Program-made: the position numbers and the translations under genes
Notes under the pieces: model-generated
Seen by the model: the letters and a program-made list of their open reading frames with translations, nothing else
What the model was told of the DNA's origin: nothing
Databases searched by the model: none
Source: Actinomycetota bacterium
GTDB taxonomy: Bacteria > Actinomycetota > Thermoleophilia > Solirubrobacterales > Solirubrobacteraceae
Length of the DNA: 5,229 nucleotides
Reading direction: 5' to 3'
NCBI GenBank assembly: GCA_009699615.1
Contig: WLNV01000134.1
Span: 1-5,229 of the forward strand
Shown here: positions 1-5,229 of the stretch, one piece after another
How positions within the stretch are numbered: position 1 is the first letter of the stretch
How the letters are laid out: each line of letters opens with the position of its first letter

Positions 1-669
1 AAACCCAAATGGGTCACCTTCGATGTCTATGGAACTCTGATCGATTGGGAGACCGGTGTTAAGACCGCGTTCGCCACGGAGGCCAAGCGGAGCGACTTCG
101 AGATCGCTGATCCGGACGCCGTCTTCGCCCGCTTCGTTGAACTTCAGCACGAGATCCAAAGCGGCTCCTACGAGCTCTACGCCGAGGTTCTGCGCCGAGT
201 TGCGATGCAGATCGCGGACGAGATCGAGTGGGATCTTGAGCCTTCGCGGGCAGGCTTCCTGCCCGATTCGATTCTCCGCTGGCGTCCGTTCAAGGAGACC
301 AACTTGCAGCTCGGGCGCTTCGCAAAGAAGTTCGAGACCGGCTTGATCTCCAACATCGATGACCGTCTGCTTGGCGAAACGCGCCGCTACCTGCCGCTCG
401 AGTTCGGACTTGTCGTAACCGCGCAGCAGGTCCGCTCCTACAAGCCTGAGCCGGCGCACTTCAAAGAGTTCGCGCGCCGCGTTGGAGGCAAGAAGGATTG
501 GGTCCACATCTGCTGCGGCTACGAGGCCGACGTCCTTCCTGCGCTGAAGGCCAAGGTTCCCGTTATCTGGGTTAACCGCACGAAGCGCAAGCTTGAGCCG
601 AGTGAGAAGAAGCCAACGGCCGAGGTCAAGACATTGCTGGCCGCCGCGAAACTTCTCGGCGCCGCCTAG
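1..669 (+). CDS. HAD-superfamily hydrolase, haloacid-dehalogenase-like (5' partial)
   Basis: This is the C-terminal 222 residues of a HAD-fold hydrolase, open from the first base to the TAG at 667-669. HAD motif I is at visible residues 7-13 (FDVYGTL) with D8 as the presumed nucleophile. It is followed by IDWETG, a signature of the type II haloacid dehalogenase-like subgroup. Motif II is S117 in LISN, and motif III is K148 in YKPEP. The motif IV region is HICCGYEADV (169-178), with E175 and D177 as the only acidic candidates. The family is usually about 220-235 aa, so only a few N-terminal codons should be missing. An internal ATG at 205 would remove motif I and is not the true start. The Ser/Asn/Asp set of true L-2-haloacid dehalogenases near motif IV is not apparent (Cys-Cys-Gly instead), so phosphatase or other hydrolase activity is equally possible. 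No signal peptide is visible, so the protein is probably cytoplasmic. The MBL gene follows after 12 bases. The fold is confident; the substrate is unknown. Confidence 0.9.
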   Translation, partial: KPKWVTFDVYGTLIDWETGVKTAFATEAKRSDFEIADPDAVFARFVELQHEIQSGSYELYAEVLRRVAMQIADEIEWDLEPSRAGFLPDSILRWRPFKETNLQLGRFAKKFETGLISNIDDRLLGETRRYLPLEFGLVVTAQQVRSYKPEPAHFKEFARRVGGKKDWVHICCGYEADVLPALKAKVPVIWVNRTKRKLEPSEKKPTAEVKTLLAAAKLLGAA

Positions 670-672
670 GAA
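668..672 (+). promoter_or_regulatory. Ribosome binding site of the MBL gene
   Basis: The purine run AGGAA lies nine bases upstream of the GTG at 682 and overlaps the TAG stop of the HAD gene. It supports GTG 682 as the start and suggests that ribosomes ending the HAD gene reinitiate on the next one. The call rests on spacing and base composition only. Confidence 0.55.
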
Positions 673-681
673 GCCCTTGCT

Positions 682-1452
682 GTGAGGGTCGTGGCGCTAC
701 ACGAGGACGTACTCGTTGGCCGCTCGGCGTACTGGCAGACCAACTGCACGATCGTCCACCGCGGAGACGAGACGTTTGTCGTCGATTCGCCGCCGTTGCC
801 GGAGGAGCTCGAGGCGCTCGGAGGAGTGCTCGAGCACGTTGGTTGGAGCTGCAGCGGGCTGCTGGCGACCCACGCCGACTGGGATCACCTGCTCGGCCGC
901 CTGGCCTTCCCGGGGCTGGCGCTCGGCTGTTGCGAGACCAGCTCGGCGCGACTTGCCGCGGAGCCAGGGGCAGCGGCGCGCGAGCTCCGCAAGTTCGACG
1001 AGCAGAACTACGTTGAGCGGCCGGCCCCGCTTTCGCTCGGGCAGGTCCAGGCGCTGCCGGTGCCAGGCGTGCTGGAGATCGGTGATCAGGAGCTGGAGCT
1101 CTATCCAACAGGGGGTCACACCGCCGACGGGATGGCGATCTTCGTGCCGTGGGCTGAGGTGCTTATCTGCGGCGACTATCTCTCCCCTGTTGAAATACCG
1201 ATGCTCTCCGGCGGTGGTTCGCGCTCCGCCTATCGCGCCACGCTGGAGCGGCTGCGTGAGCTGGTTGAACGTTCGGAGCACGTGATTCCCGGCCATGGCG
1301 CGGTGCTGGACCGCACTCGCGCGCTCGCAATACTCGCTGAGGACTTGAACTACCTCGAGACGCTCGAGTTGCCGCTGGCGCGCCGCGATGGCGAGCAGCA
1401 GAGAATTCACGCTGCCAACTTGCTGAAGGTCGAAGCCGAGCCGGGCTCTTAG
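682..1452 (+). CDS. MBL-fold metallo-hydrolase with variant HxDxDH motif
   Basis: A 256-aa metallo-beta-lactamase-fold protein of typical single-domain length, starting at GTG. The metal site can be followed along the chain. THADWDH is at residues 63-69 (H64, D66, D68, H69), GGHTADG at 144-150 gives H146, CGDYLS at 163-168 gives bridging D165, and PGHG at 203-206 gives H205. The canonical motif is HxHxDH; here the second histidine is replaced by D66. The other ligands are present, so the protein is probably a metal-binding enzyme with an altered site 1 and not a dead copy. The family includes glyoxalase II-like thioesterases, lactonases and nucleases, and nothing here selects among them. No signal peptide or membrane segment is visible. 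It is probably co-transcribed with the upstream HAD gene (12-base gap, overlapping ribosome binding site). Its TAG stop overlaps the stop of the convergent GNAT gene. The fold is confident; the function is unknown. Confidence 0.9.
   Translation: MRVVALHEDVLVGRSAYWQTNCTIVHRGDETFVVDSPPLPEELEALGGVLEHVGWSCSGLLATHADWDHLLGRLAFPGLALGCCETSSARLAAEPGAAARELRKFDEQNYVERPAPLSLGQVQALPVPGVLEIGDQELELYPTGGHTADGMAIFVPWAEVLICGDYLSPVEIPMLSGGGSRSAYRATLERLRELVERSEHVIPGHGAVLDRTRALAILAEDLNYLETLELPLARRDGEQQRIHAANLLKVEAEPGS
1449..1452. other. Overlapping stop codons of two convergent genes
   Basis: The four bases TTAG encode TAG on the + strand (end of the MBL gene) and TAA on the - strand (end of the GNAT gene). There is no intergenic space and no hairpin-plus-T-run terminator at the junction. 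Transcripts from the two sides must either run into each other or be ended by another mechanism such as Rho. Confidence 0.9.
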
Positions 1453-1931
1453 GCGTCCGCGCCGAGGTTGCGGCGCAGGTAGAGGTCACGGCCGCCGTGG
1501 CTGTTCTTGATTCCGAAGCCGAGCGATTCGTAGAGCTTCAGCGCCGGCTTGTTCTCTTCGTTGACGTCAAGTTCAATACGGCGGCTGTCGCGCGTGGTTG
1601 ATGCGTGCTGAATCGCAAACTCCGTCATCGCCCGTCCGAGGCCGCTGCCGCGCGCAGGCTCTTCGATGAAGAGATCCTCAAGCAGGCAGTCGTTGCCTGC
1701 CTGCCAGAGCCCGTAGCGGAAGCGCAGCTGGCAGACGCCGGCCGCTGGCCCTTCGCCGATCGCGCCGAGCAGATAGTCGGTTGAGTCGCCACTGATCAGC
1801 TTCGCCACGCCGTCAACGAAGGACTGATCGCTTGGCCAGTCGTAACCAAGGTCGTTGCGAAAGCCGATCAGCAGCCGCGTTACTTCGTCGGCCTCGGCGA
1901 CCGAGGCGACCCAGACGCGGTGCTCGCTCAT
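1449..1931 (-). CDS. GNAT-family N-acetyltransferase
   Basis: A 160-aa single-domain protein of the Gcn5-related acetyltransferase family, which transfers an acetyl group from acetyl-CoA to an amine. The order of elements is typical. LEDLFIEEPARGSGLGRA (84-101) holds the beta-4 strand and the acetyl-CoA pyrophosphate loop R94-x-x-G97-x-G99. LDVNEENKPALKLYESLGF (121-139) is the family's C-terminal signature, with Y134 in the place of the usual general acid. The ATG overlaps the TGA of the biotin carboxylase gene as ATGA (1928-1931), and no good Shine-Dalgarno is seen, so expression probably depends on translational coupling. It is the last gene of the - strand operon. Its TAA overlaps the stop of the convergent MBL gene. 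The acceptor could be a small molecule, such as a polyamine or antibiotic, or a protein; sequence does not decide. Placement beside an acetyl-CoA-consuming enzyme is suggestive but not evidence of a shared pathway. Confidence 0.9.
   Translation of the reverse strand: MSEHRVWVASVAEADEVTRLLIGFRNDLGYDWPSDQSFVDGVAKLISGDSTDYLLGAIGEGPAAGVCQLRFRYGLWQAGNDCLLEDLFIEEPARGSGLGRAMTEFAIQHASTTRDSRRIELDVNEENKPALKLYESLGFGIKNSHGGRDLYLRRNLGADA
1928..1931 (-). other. ATGA stop/start overlap between accA3-like and GNAT genes
   Basis: On the - strand these bases read ATGA: the TGA ends the biotin carboxylase/BCCP gene and the ATG starts the GNAT gene. The preceding bases are C/G-rich without a purine-rich ribosome binding site, so the downstream gene is probably translated by reinitiation. 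This strongly suggests co-transcription. Confidence 0.85.
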
Positions 1932-3712
1932 TCGGCGGGCGCGTCGCTGACGATCCGGGCGATTGTGTCACCGGCGCCGATTGGCGCGCCTTCTGTGATT
2001 GGGAGCTCGGCGATCGTGCCGGCCTTGTGCGCGGTGATCTCGTTCTCCATCTTCATCGCTTCGATGATGCAGAGCAGCTGGCCCTCTTCGACCTTGTCGC
2101 CGGCCTTTACGACGACCTTCCACATGTTGCCCTGGAGTGGAGCTTCGAGCGTGTCAGCGCCACCGCCACTGCTGCTCTTCCGTTCGCCGCGCTTCGGCTT
2201 CGGCCCCGCGGCGCCGCCGGTTGCCGGCGCTCCGCCGCTGGGCGGCGGGCCGATCACGTTGACGTCGAAGCGGCGGCCTGAAACTTCGACCGTGTACTGC
2301 TGCTCAAGCTGTTCTACGCCGTCAGCGTCAATCCGCTCGACGGGCTTCTCCGGTGCGGTCGACTTCAGCCACGCCTTGTCTTCGGTCAGGTCGCGGCAGG
2401 TTTCGGCCTTGGCCCACTGCTCTGTTGCCAGCAGCGCGCTGTGGAACGGGATCAGTGTCGTCAGCCCTTCGATCTCGTATTCGCCAAGCGCGCGCAGCAT
2501 CCGCGCTGTCGCGTGCTCGCGGTCGACGTCCCAGACGATCAGTTTGGCGACCATCGGGTCGTACATCGGAGTCACTTCGCCGTTCTCGCCGACTCCGGAG
2601 TCAACGCGCACGCCGGGCCCCGAAGGTTCGATGTAGCGGCCGATCTTGCCTGGGGCGGGGGCGAAATTCTTCGCAGCGTTCTCGGCATTGATGCGGCACT
2701 CGATCGCGTGGCCGCGCATCTGGACTTGATCCTGCGTTACCGACAGCGGCTCACCGGCGGCGGCGCGGATTCCTTCACGCACGATGTCGATCCCGGTCAC
2801 CATCTCGGTCACGCAGTGCTCAACCTGAACGCGCGTGTTCATCTCAAGGAAGAAGTATTCGCCGTCCTGCAGCATCCCCTCGACCGTTCCAGCACCGACG
2901 TAGCCGACCGCCTTTGCGGCATCGACGCCGATCTTGCCGATCTTCGCCCGTAGCTCTTCGTCAACGACCCAGGCGGCGGCAGGCGCCTCTTCGATCAGCT
3001 TCTGGTGACGGCGCTGGATTGAGCAGTCACGCTCACCAAGATGGATCGTGTTGCCCTGCGTGTCGGCGAGGATCTGAACTTCGATGTGGCGCGGGTTCGG
3101 CAGGTAGCGCTCGATGTAGACGCGTCCGTCGCTGAAGAACTTCTCGCCCTCGCGTGAGGCTCCTTCGAATGCCTCTTCGAGCTCATCGGCGGTAAGCGCG
3201 ACGCGGAAGCCTTTGCCGCCGCCACCGCCCGAGGCCTTGATCGCGACCGGGTAGCCGACCTCTTCGTCGATGATCTTGCGGGCGAGCTCGACGTTCTCAA
3301 CCGTCTCCGTTGTGCCGGGGACGATCGGCACGCCGGCGGCCTGCATCAGTTCGCGCGCCGACGTCTTGCTACCCATCGATTCGATCGCGCTGGCCGGTGG
3401 GCCGATGAAGACAATTCCGTTATCGGCGAGCAACTGGGCGAAGGGGGCGTTCTCGGCGAGGAAGCCGTAGCCGGGGTGGACGGCCTCGGCGCCGCTCTCC
3501 TTGATTACTTCGAGCAGCTTGTCGACGTTGAGGTAGCTCTCAGCGGCCGGACCGGGGCCGAGCAGGTAGGCCTCGTCGGCGGCCTGAACGTGGAGCGCAT
3601 CACGGTCGAGCTCGGAGTAGACGGCGATCGATTTGATCCCCATCTCCTTGCAGCAGCGGATTACGCGGAGTGCAATTTCGCCACGGTTGGCGATCAGAAT
3701 TGAACTGAACAT
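1928..3712 (-). CDS. accA3: Acetyl-/propionyl-CoA carboxylase alpha subunit: biotin carboxylase fused to biotin carboxyl carrier domain
   Basis: A 594-aa protein that carboxylates its own biotin with ATP and bicarbonate, the first half-reaction of acyl-CoA carboxylase. The biotin carboxylase N-domain begins FSSILIANRGEIA. The ATP-grasp domain has K116, K159 and a glycine-rich loop (GGGGGKG, 162-168). RRHQK ends at K238, E278 and E290 are metal ligands, and R294 in EMNTRVQVEH is the catalytic arginine. The biotin carboxylase C-domain has MYDPMVAKLIVW near 383-394. A Gly/Pro/Lys-rich hinge (about 489-519) precedes the biotinyl domain (about 520-590), where EAMKMEN places the biotinylated lysine at K554. 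All expected catalytic residues are present. Length and fusion match actinobacterial AccA3-type alpha subunits (about 590-600 aa). It lacks the extra domains of pyruvate carboxylase. Whether the substrate is acetyl-CoA, propionyl-CoA or another acyl-CoA depends on the carboxyltransferase beta subunit, which is not in this window. The ATG at 3712 has no clear ribosome binding site, but the N-terminus aligns with the family start. Confidence 0.97.
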   Translation of the reverse strand: MFSSILIANRGEIALRVIRCCKEMGIKSIAVYSELDRDALHVQAADEAYLLGPGPAAESYLNVDKLLEVIKESGAEAVHPGYGFLAENAPFAQLLADNGIVFIGPPASAIESMGSKTSARELMQAAGVPIVPGTTETVENVELARKIIDEEVGYPVAIKASGGGGGKGFRVALTADELEEAFEGASREGEKFFSDGRVYIERYLPNPRHIEVQILADTQGNTIHLGERDCSIQRRHQKLIEEAPAAAWVVDEELRAKIGKIGVDAAKAVGYVGAGTVEGMLQDGEYFFLEMNTRVQVEHCVTEMVTGIDIVREGIRAAAGEPLSVTQDQVQMRGHAIECRINAENAAKNFAPAPGKIGRYIEPSGPGVRVDSGVGENGEVTPMYDPMVAKLIVWDVDREHATARMLRALGEYEIEGLTTLIPFHSALLATEQWAKAETCRDLTEDKAWLKSTAPEKPVERIDADGVEQLEQQYTVEVSGRRFDVNVIGPPPSGGAPATGGAAGPKPKRGERKSSSGGGADTLEAPLQGNMWKVVVKAGDKVEEGQLLCIIEAMKMENEITAHKAGTIAELPITEGAPIGAGDTIARIVSDAPAE

Positions 3713-3767
3713 TCGGCCGGGGAGCTTACCCGCAGAGCGGATTGGAGGGATTCCGGTTCATTGCGCT

Positions 3768-3986
3768 TCAGGCCCGGCTTTCGGCCCAGCCGACCGGTAG
3801 CTGTGGCTGGCGCTGGACGCCTTCGCTGAGTGCGGCGGCGAGCCAAGCAGGCTGCTGTTGCCCGTCTGTCGCGGGCGCCGGGGCGTTGTCGTCAAGAAAG
3901 CGCCGCAGAGCTGCCACAACGGCCGCGGTCTCCACCTCGGACGCCGCGGGGCTGCTGATCTTGATATCGGTTTGCTGCTCAGACAT
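3768..3986 (-). CDS. Small protein, candidate acyl-CoA carboxylase epsilon-like subunit
   Basis: A 72-codon gene (ATG to TGA) lying 26 bases after the PhoD-like gene and 54 bases before the biotin carboxylase gene, all in the same direction. The protein has a polar start and then an amphipathic helix rich in Glu, Ala and Val (about 16-32, SEVETAAVVAALRRF). An Ala/Pro linker (33-46) leads to a conserved-looking patch AWLAAALSEGVQR (47-59) and a short tail with W67. This order of helix, Ala/Pro linker and Trp-containing tail resembles the small epsilon subunits of actinobacterial acyl-CoA carboxylases, which hold alpha and beta subunits together. The neighbouring alpha subunit supports this. 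The similarity is from memory of the family pattern, not alignment, and such proteins diverge strongly. A weak AGG lies close upstream of the ATG. That it is a real gene is likely; the epsilon role is an inference. Confidence 0.65.
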   Translation of the reverse strand: MSEQQTDIKISSPAASEVETAAVVAALRRFLDDNAPAPATDGQQQPAWLAAALSEGVQRQPQLPVGWAESRA

Positions 3987-4012
3987 CGGGCCTGAGCCTA
4001 GCGCGACGGCAG

Positions 4013-5229
4013 CTAGCCGCTAAGCCCGGCCTGGCCTGGCTTGACGGTCCAAGAGAAGGTGCCGCTGATGCCGTTCCAAGGATCGCCGGCCGGGTCGTTG
4101 AGCGGCATCTTCGCGGTCGACTTCTGCTTGATCGTCTTCATCCGCACGAGGTCGCAGCCAAAGCCGGCCCCGTCAGCCTTGATGCGGCCATACCCGTGGT
4201 GGTCAACGTCGCCGTTCTTCAGCCACGGGTTGGCGCCGAGCAGGATGTCGTAGATCGCCTTGCCTGTGCGTGGGAAAGGCTTGGTTGCGTCCTCAGGCGC
4301 GCCGATGCCGACCGCTGCCCTCAGCCCACCGTCACCGAGTCCTTGCGAGCTGATCGAGCCACCAACAAATTCCGTACCCACCGGCGTCGCGTCGTCGTCG
4401 GCTACGCGCAGATCGCCGGCGGCGAAGGTGTGGATGTCGCCGACGACCGAGACTACGTTCTTGATCGAGTTGTCGCGGATGTAGCCGAGAACATCGGTGC
4501 GCTGGGCCTGATAACCGGTCCAGTCGTCGAGGTTGTAATCGGTTGTGGCGCCGAACTTGGTGTTCATCATCATCGTCTCGTTGGCGATCACCTTCCAAGT
4601 GGCGGTCGAGTTCTTCAGCCGTTCCTTGAGGAAGGCGAGCTGCTTGTCGCCGAGGTACTGGCGCGGCGCCTTGATCGCGTCAACGTTGGCCGGATTGGTC
4701 AGGTCAACCATTCCAGCGTCATCCAGCGGCTGGTTCTCGCGGTACTGACGCTCGTCGAGCATGATGATCTCGACGTGCTTGCCGAAGCGCAGCGAGCGGT
4801 AGATCCGCTGCCCTGGGCCGCCCTTGATCGGACTGATCGGCATGCTTTCGAAGAACGCTTGGTAGCCGGCCTTCTGGCGTGCGAGCGTGTACTTCTTCGC
4901 TGGTGCGAGGCCGCCGTCAGCGCCTGCGCCGCCAGCGTAGTTGTCGACAACCTCGTGGTCGTCCCAAGTTGAGACCATCGCGAAGTTGGCGTGCATCGCG
5001 CGCAGGTTGGCGTCGGTGCGGTAGAGCTTGTACTTGTCGCGGTACTGCTTCAGCGTTACCGCTTCGCCGCCCGGATCGGTACGAACCCCGTCGGCGCCGG
5101 CCTTGTGGTAGGCCTCGGCGTAGATGTAGTCGCCGAGGTTGACGACGAAATCAAGGTCATCCTTGGCCATCGCGGCGTGCGCGTTGTAGTAGCCGAAGGT
5201 GTAGTCCTGGCAGGAGAAGAAGGCGAAGC
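4013..5229 (-). CDS. phoD: PhoD-like alkaline phosphatase / phosphodiesterase (5' partial)
   Basis: At least 404 residues of a PhoD-family metallophosphatase. The open frame continues through the right edge of the window, so the ATG at 5170 is internal and not the start. Numbering from the first complete codon, the metal-site motifs are FSCQDY (C6, the cysteine that binds iron in PhoD enzymes), NLGDYIY (D33), STWDDHEVVDNY (W88, D89, D90, H91, N96), IANE (N216) and VVGDIH (D264, H266). MLDERQYR, GGSISS and a C-terminal beta-rich tail (FSWTV) also fit the family. The missing part should hold a Fibronectin-III/Ig-like N-domain and a Tat or Sec signal, because PhoD proteins are usually exported and hydrolyse phosphate mono- and diesters outside the membrane. 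No Pho box can be sought because the promoter is outside the window. It is followed after 26 bases by the small epsilon-like gene. The canonical Glu after GDYIY is Ala here, a minor change. Confidence 0.92.
   Translation of the reverse strand, partial: FAFFSCQDYTFGYYNAHAAMAKDDLDFVVNLGDYIYAEAYHKAGADGVRTDPGGEAVTLKQYRDKYKLYRTDANLRAMHANFAMVSTWDDHEVVDNYAGGAGADGGLAPAKKYTLARQKAGYQAFFESMPISPIKGGPGQRIYRSLRFGKHVEIIMLDERQYRENQPLDDAGMVDLTNPANVDAIKAPRQYLGDKQLAFLKERLKNSTATWKVIANETMMMNTKFGATTDYNLDDWTGYQAQRTDVLGYIRDNSIKNVVSVVGDIHTFAAGDLRVADDDATPVGTEFVGGSISSQGLGDGGLRAAVGIGAPEDATKPFPRTGKAIYDILLGANPWLKNGDVDHHGYGRIKADGAGFGCDLVRMKTIKQKSTAKMPLNDPAGDPWNGISGTFSWTVKPGQAGLSG

Noticed and set aside
697..1410. Long - strand open frame (237 codons) opposite the MBL gene
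   Set aside because: The + strand frame carries all the MBL motifs and a good ribosome binding site. The antisense frame has no recognisable features.
1920..2636. Long + strand open frame (238 codons) opposite the biotinyl end of the carboxylase gene
   Set aside because: The opposite strand encodes the EAMKMEN biotinyl domain and the biotin carboxylase C-domain. The + strand translation is low-complexity Ser/Pro/Ala with no domain.
3713..3767. Short gap before the carboxylase gene as a promoter or attenuator
   Set aside because: At about 54 bases it shows no convincing -35/-10 pair, no strong hairpin and no clear ribosome binding site. Nothing can be called there.
3998..4016. Inverted repeat CTAGC/GCTAG after the PhoD-like gene as a terminator
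   Set aside because: The stem is only five base pairs with a nine-base loop and no T-run, and the closely spaced downstream genes suggest transcription continues.
3742..4023. + strand open frame (93 codons) overlapping the small epsilon-like gene
   Set aside because: It would be an isolated gene against the direction of its tightly spaced neighbours. Its translation is Ser/Ala/Arg-rich without pattern, whereas the - strand frame gives a helix and Trp-patch layout that fits the operon.
4196..4972. Long + strand open frame (258 codons) across the PhoD-like gene
   Set aside because: It is fully antisense to a gene with clear PhoD motifs. Its translation shows no recognisable domain, and such open antisense frames are common in high-GC DNA.
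5168..5170. ATG at 5170 as the start of the PhoD-like gene
   Set aside because: The frame stays open to the window edge, and the upstream codons encode FSCQDY, containing the family's conserved metal-binding cysteine. The true start is therefore outside the window.

Overview
This 5.2 kb window is an ordinary-looking, gene-dense stretch of a high-GC bacterial chromosome. Nothing in it indicates mobile DNA, phage, CRISPR or RNA genes. A biotin carboxylase fused to its biotin carrier domain (about 594 aa, the 'AccA3' form), next to a very small gene resembling an actinobacterial acyl-CoA carboxylase epsilon subunit, suggests an actinomycete-type organism. It may be from the Thermoleophilia/Solirubrobacterales side of Actinomycetota. 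The taxon is an inference from gene architecture and composition and is not proven.

Layout: bases 1-1452 run on the + strand and hold two genes. The first is a haloacid-dehalogenase-like (HAD) hydrolase missing only its first few codons. The second is a metallo-beta-lactamase-fold (MBL) hydrolase starting at GTG, whose ribosome binding site overlaps the HAD stop codon. Bases 1449-5229 run on the - strand. In transcription order they hold a PhoD-like metallophosphatase (5' end outside the window), a 72-codon gene proposed as a carboxylase epsilon-like subunit, the biotin carboxylase/BCCP protein, and a GNAT acetyltransferase. The two transcription units converge, and their stop codons overlap at 1449-1452.

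How the genes fit together: the - strand genes are tightly packed (gaps of 26 and 54 bases, then an ATGA stop/start overlap) and look like one operon. The biotin carboxylase loads CO2 onto its own biotin and would hand it to a carboxyltransferase beta subunit that is not in this window. The small protein is a plausible assembly subunit of that complex. PhoD and the GNAT protein have no obvious metabolic link to the carboxylase. The HAD and MBL genes are probably co-transcribed, but their substrates cannot be read from sequence.

The points most worth a second look are the small epsilon-like gene, which automatic annotation could miss, and the MBL protein's His-x-Asp-x-Asp-His motif, where the usual second histidine is replaced by aspartate. 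Both 5' promoters lie outside the window, so no promoter is called.
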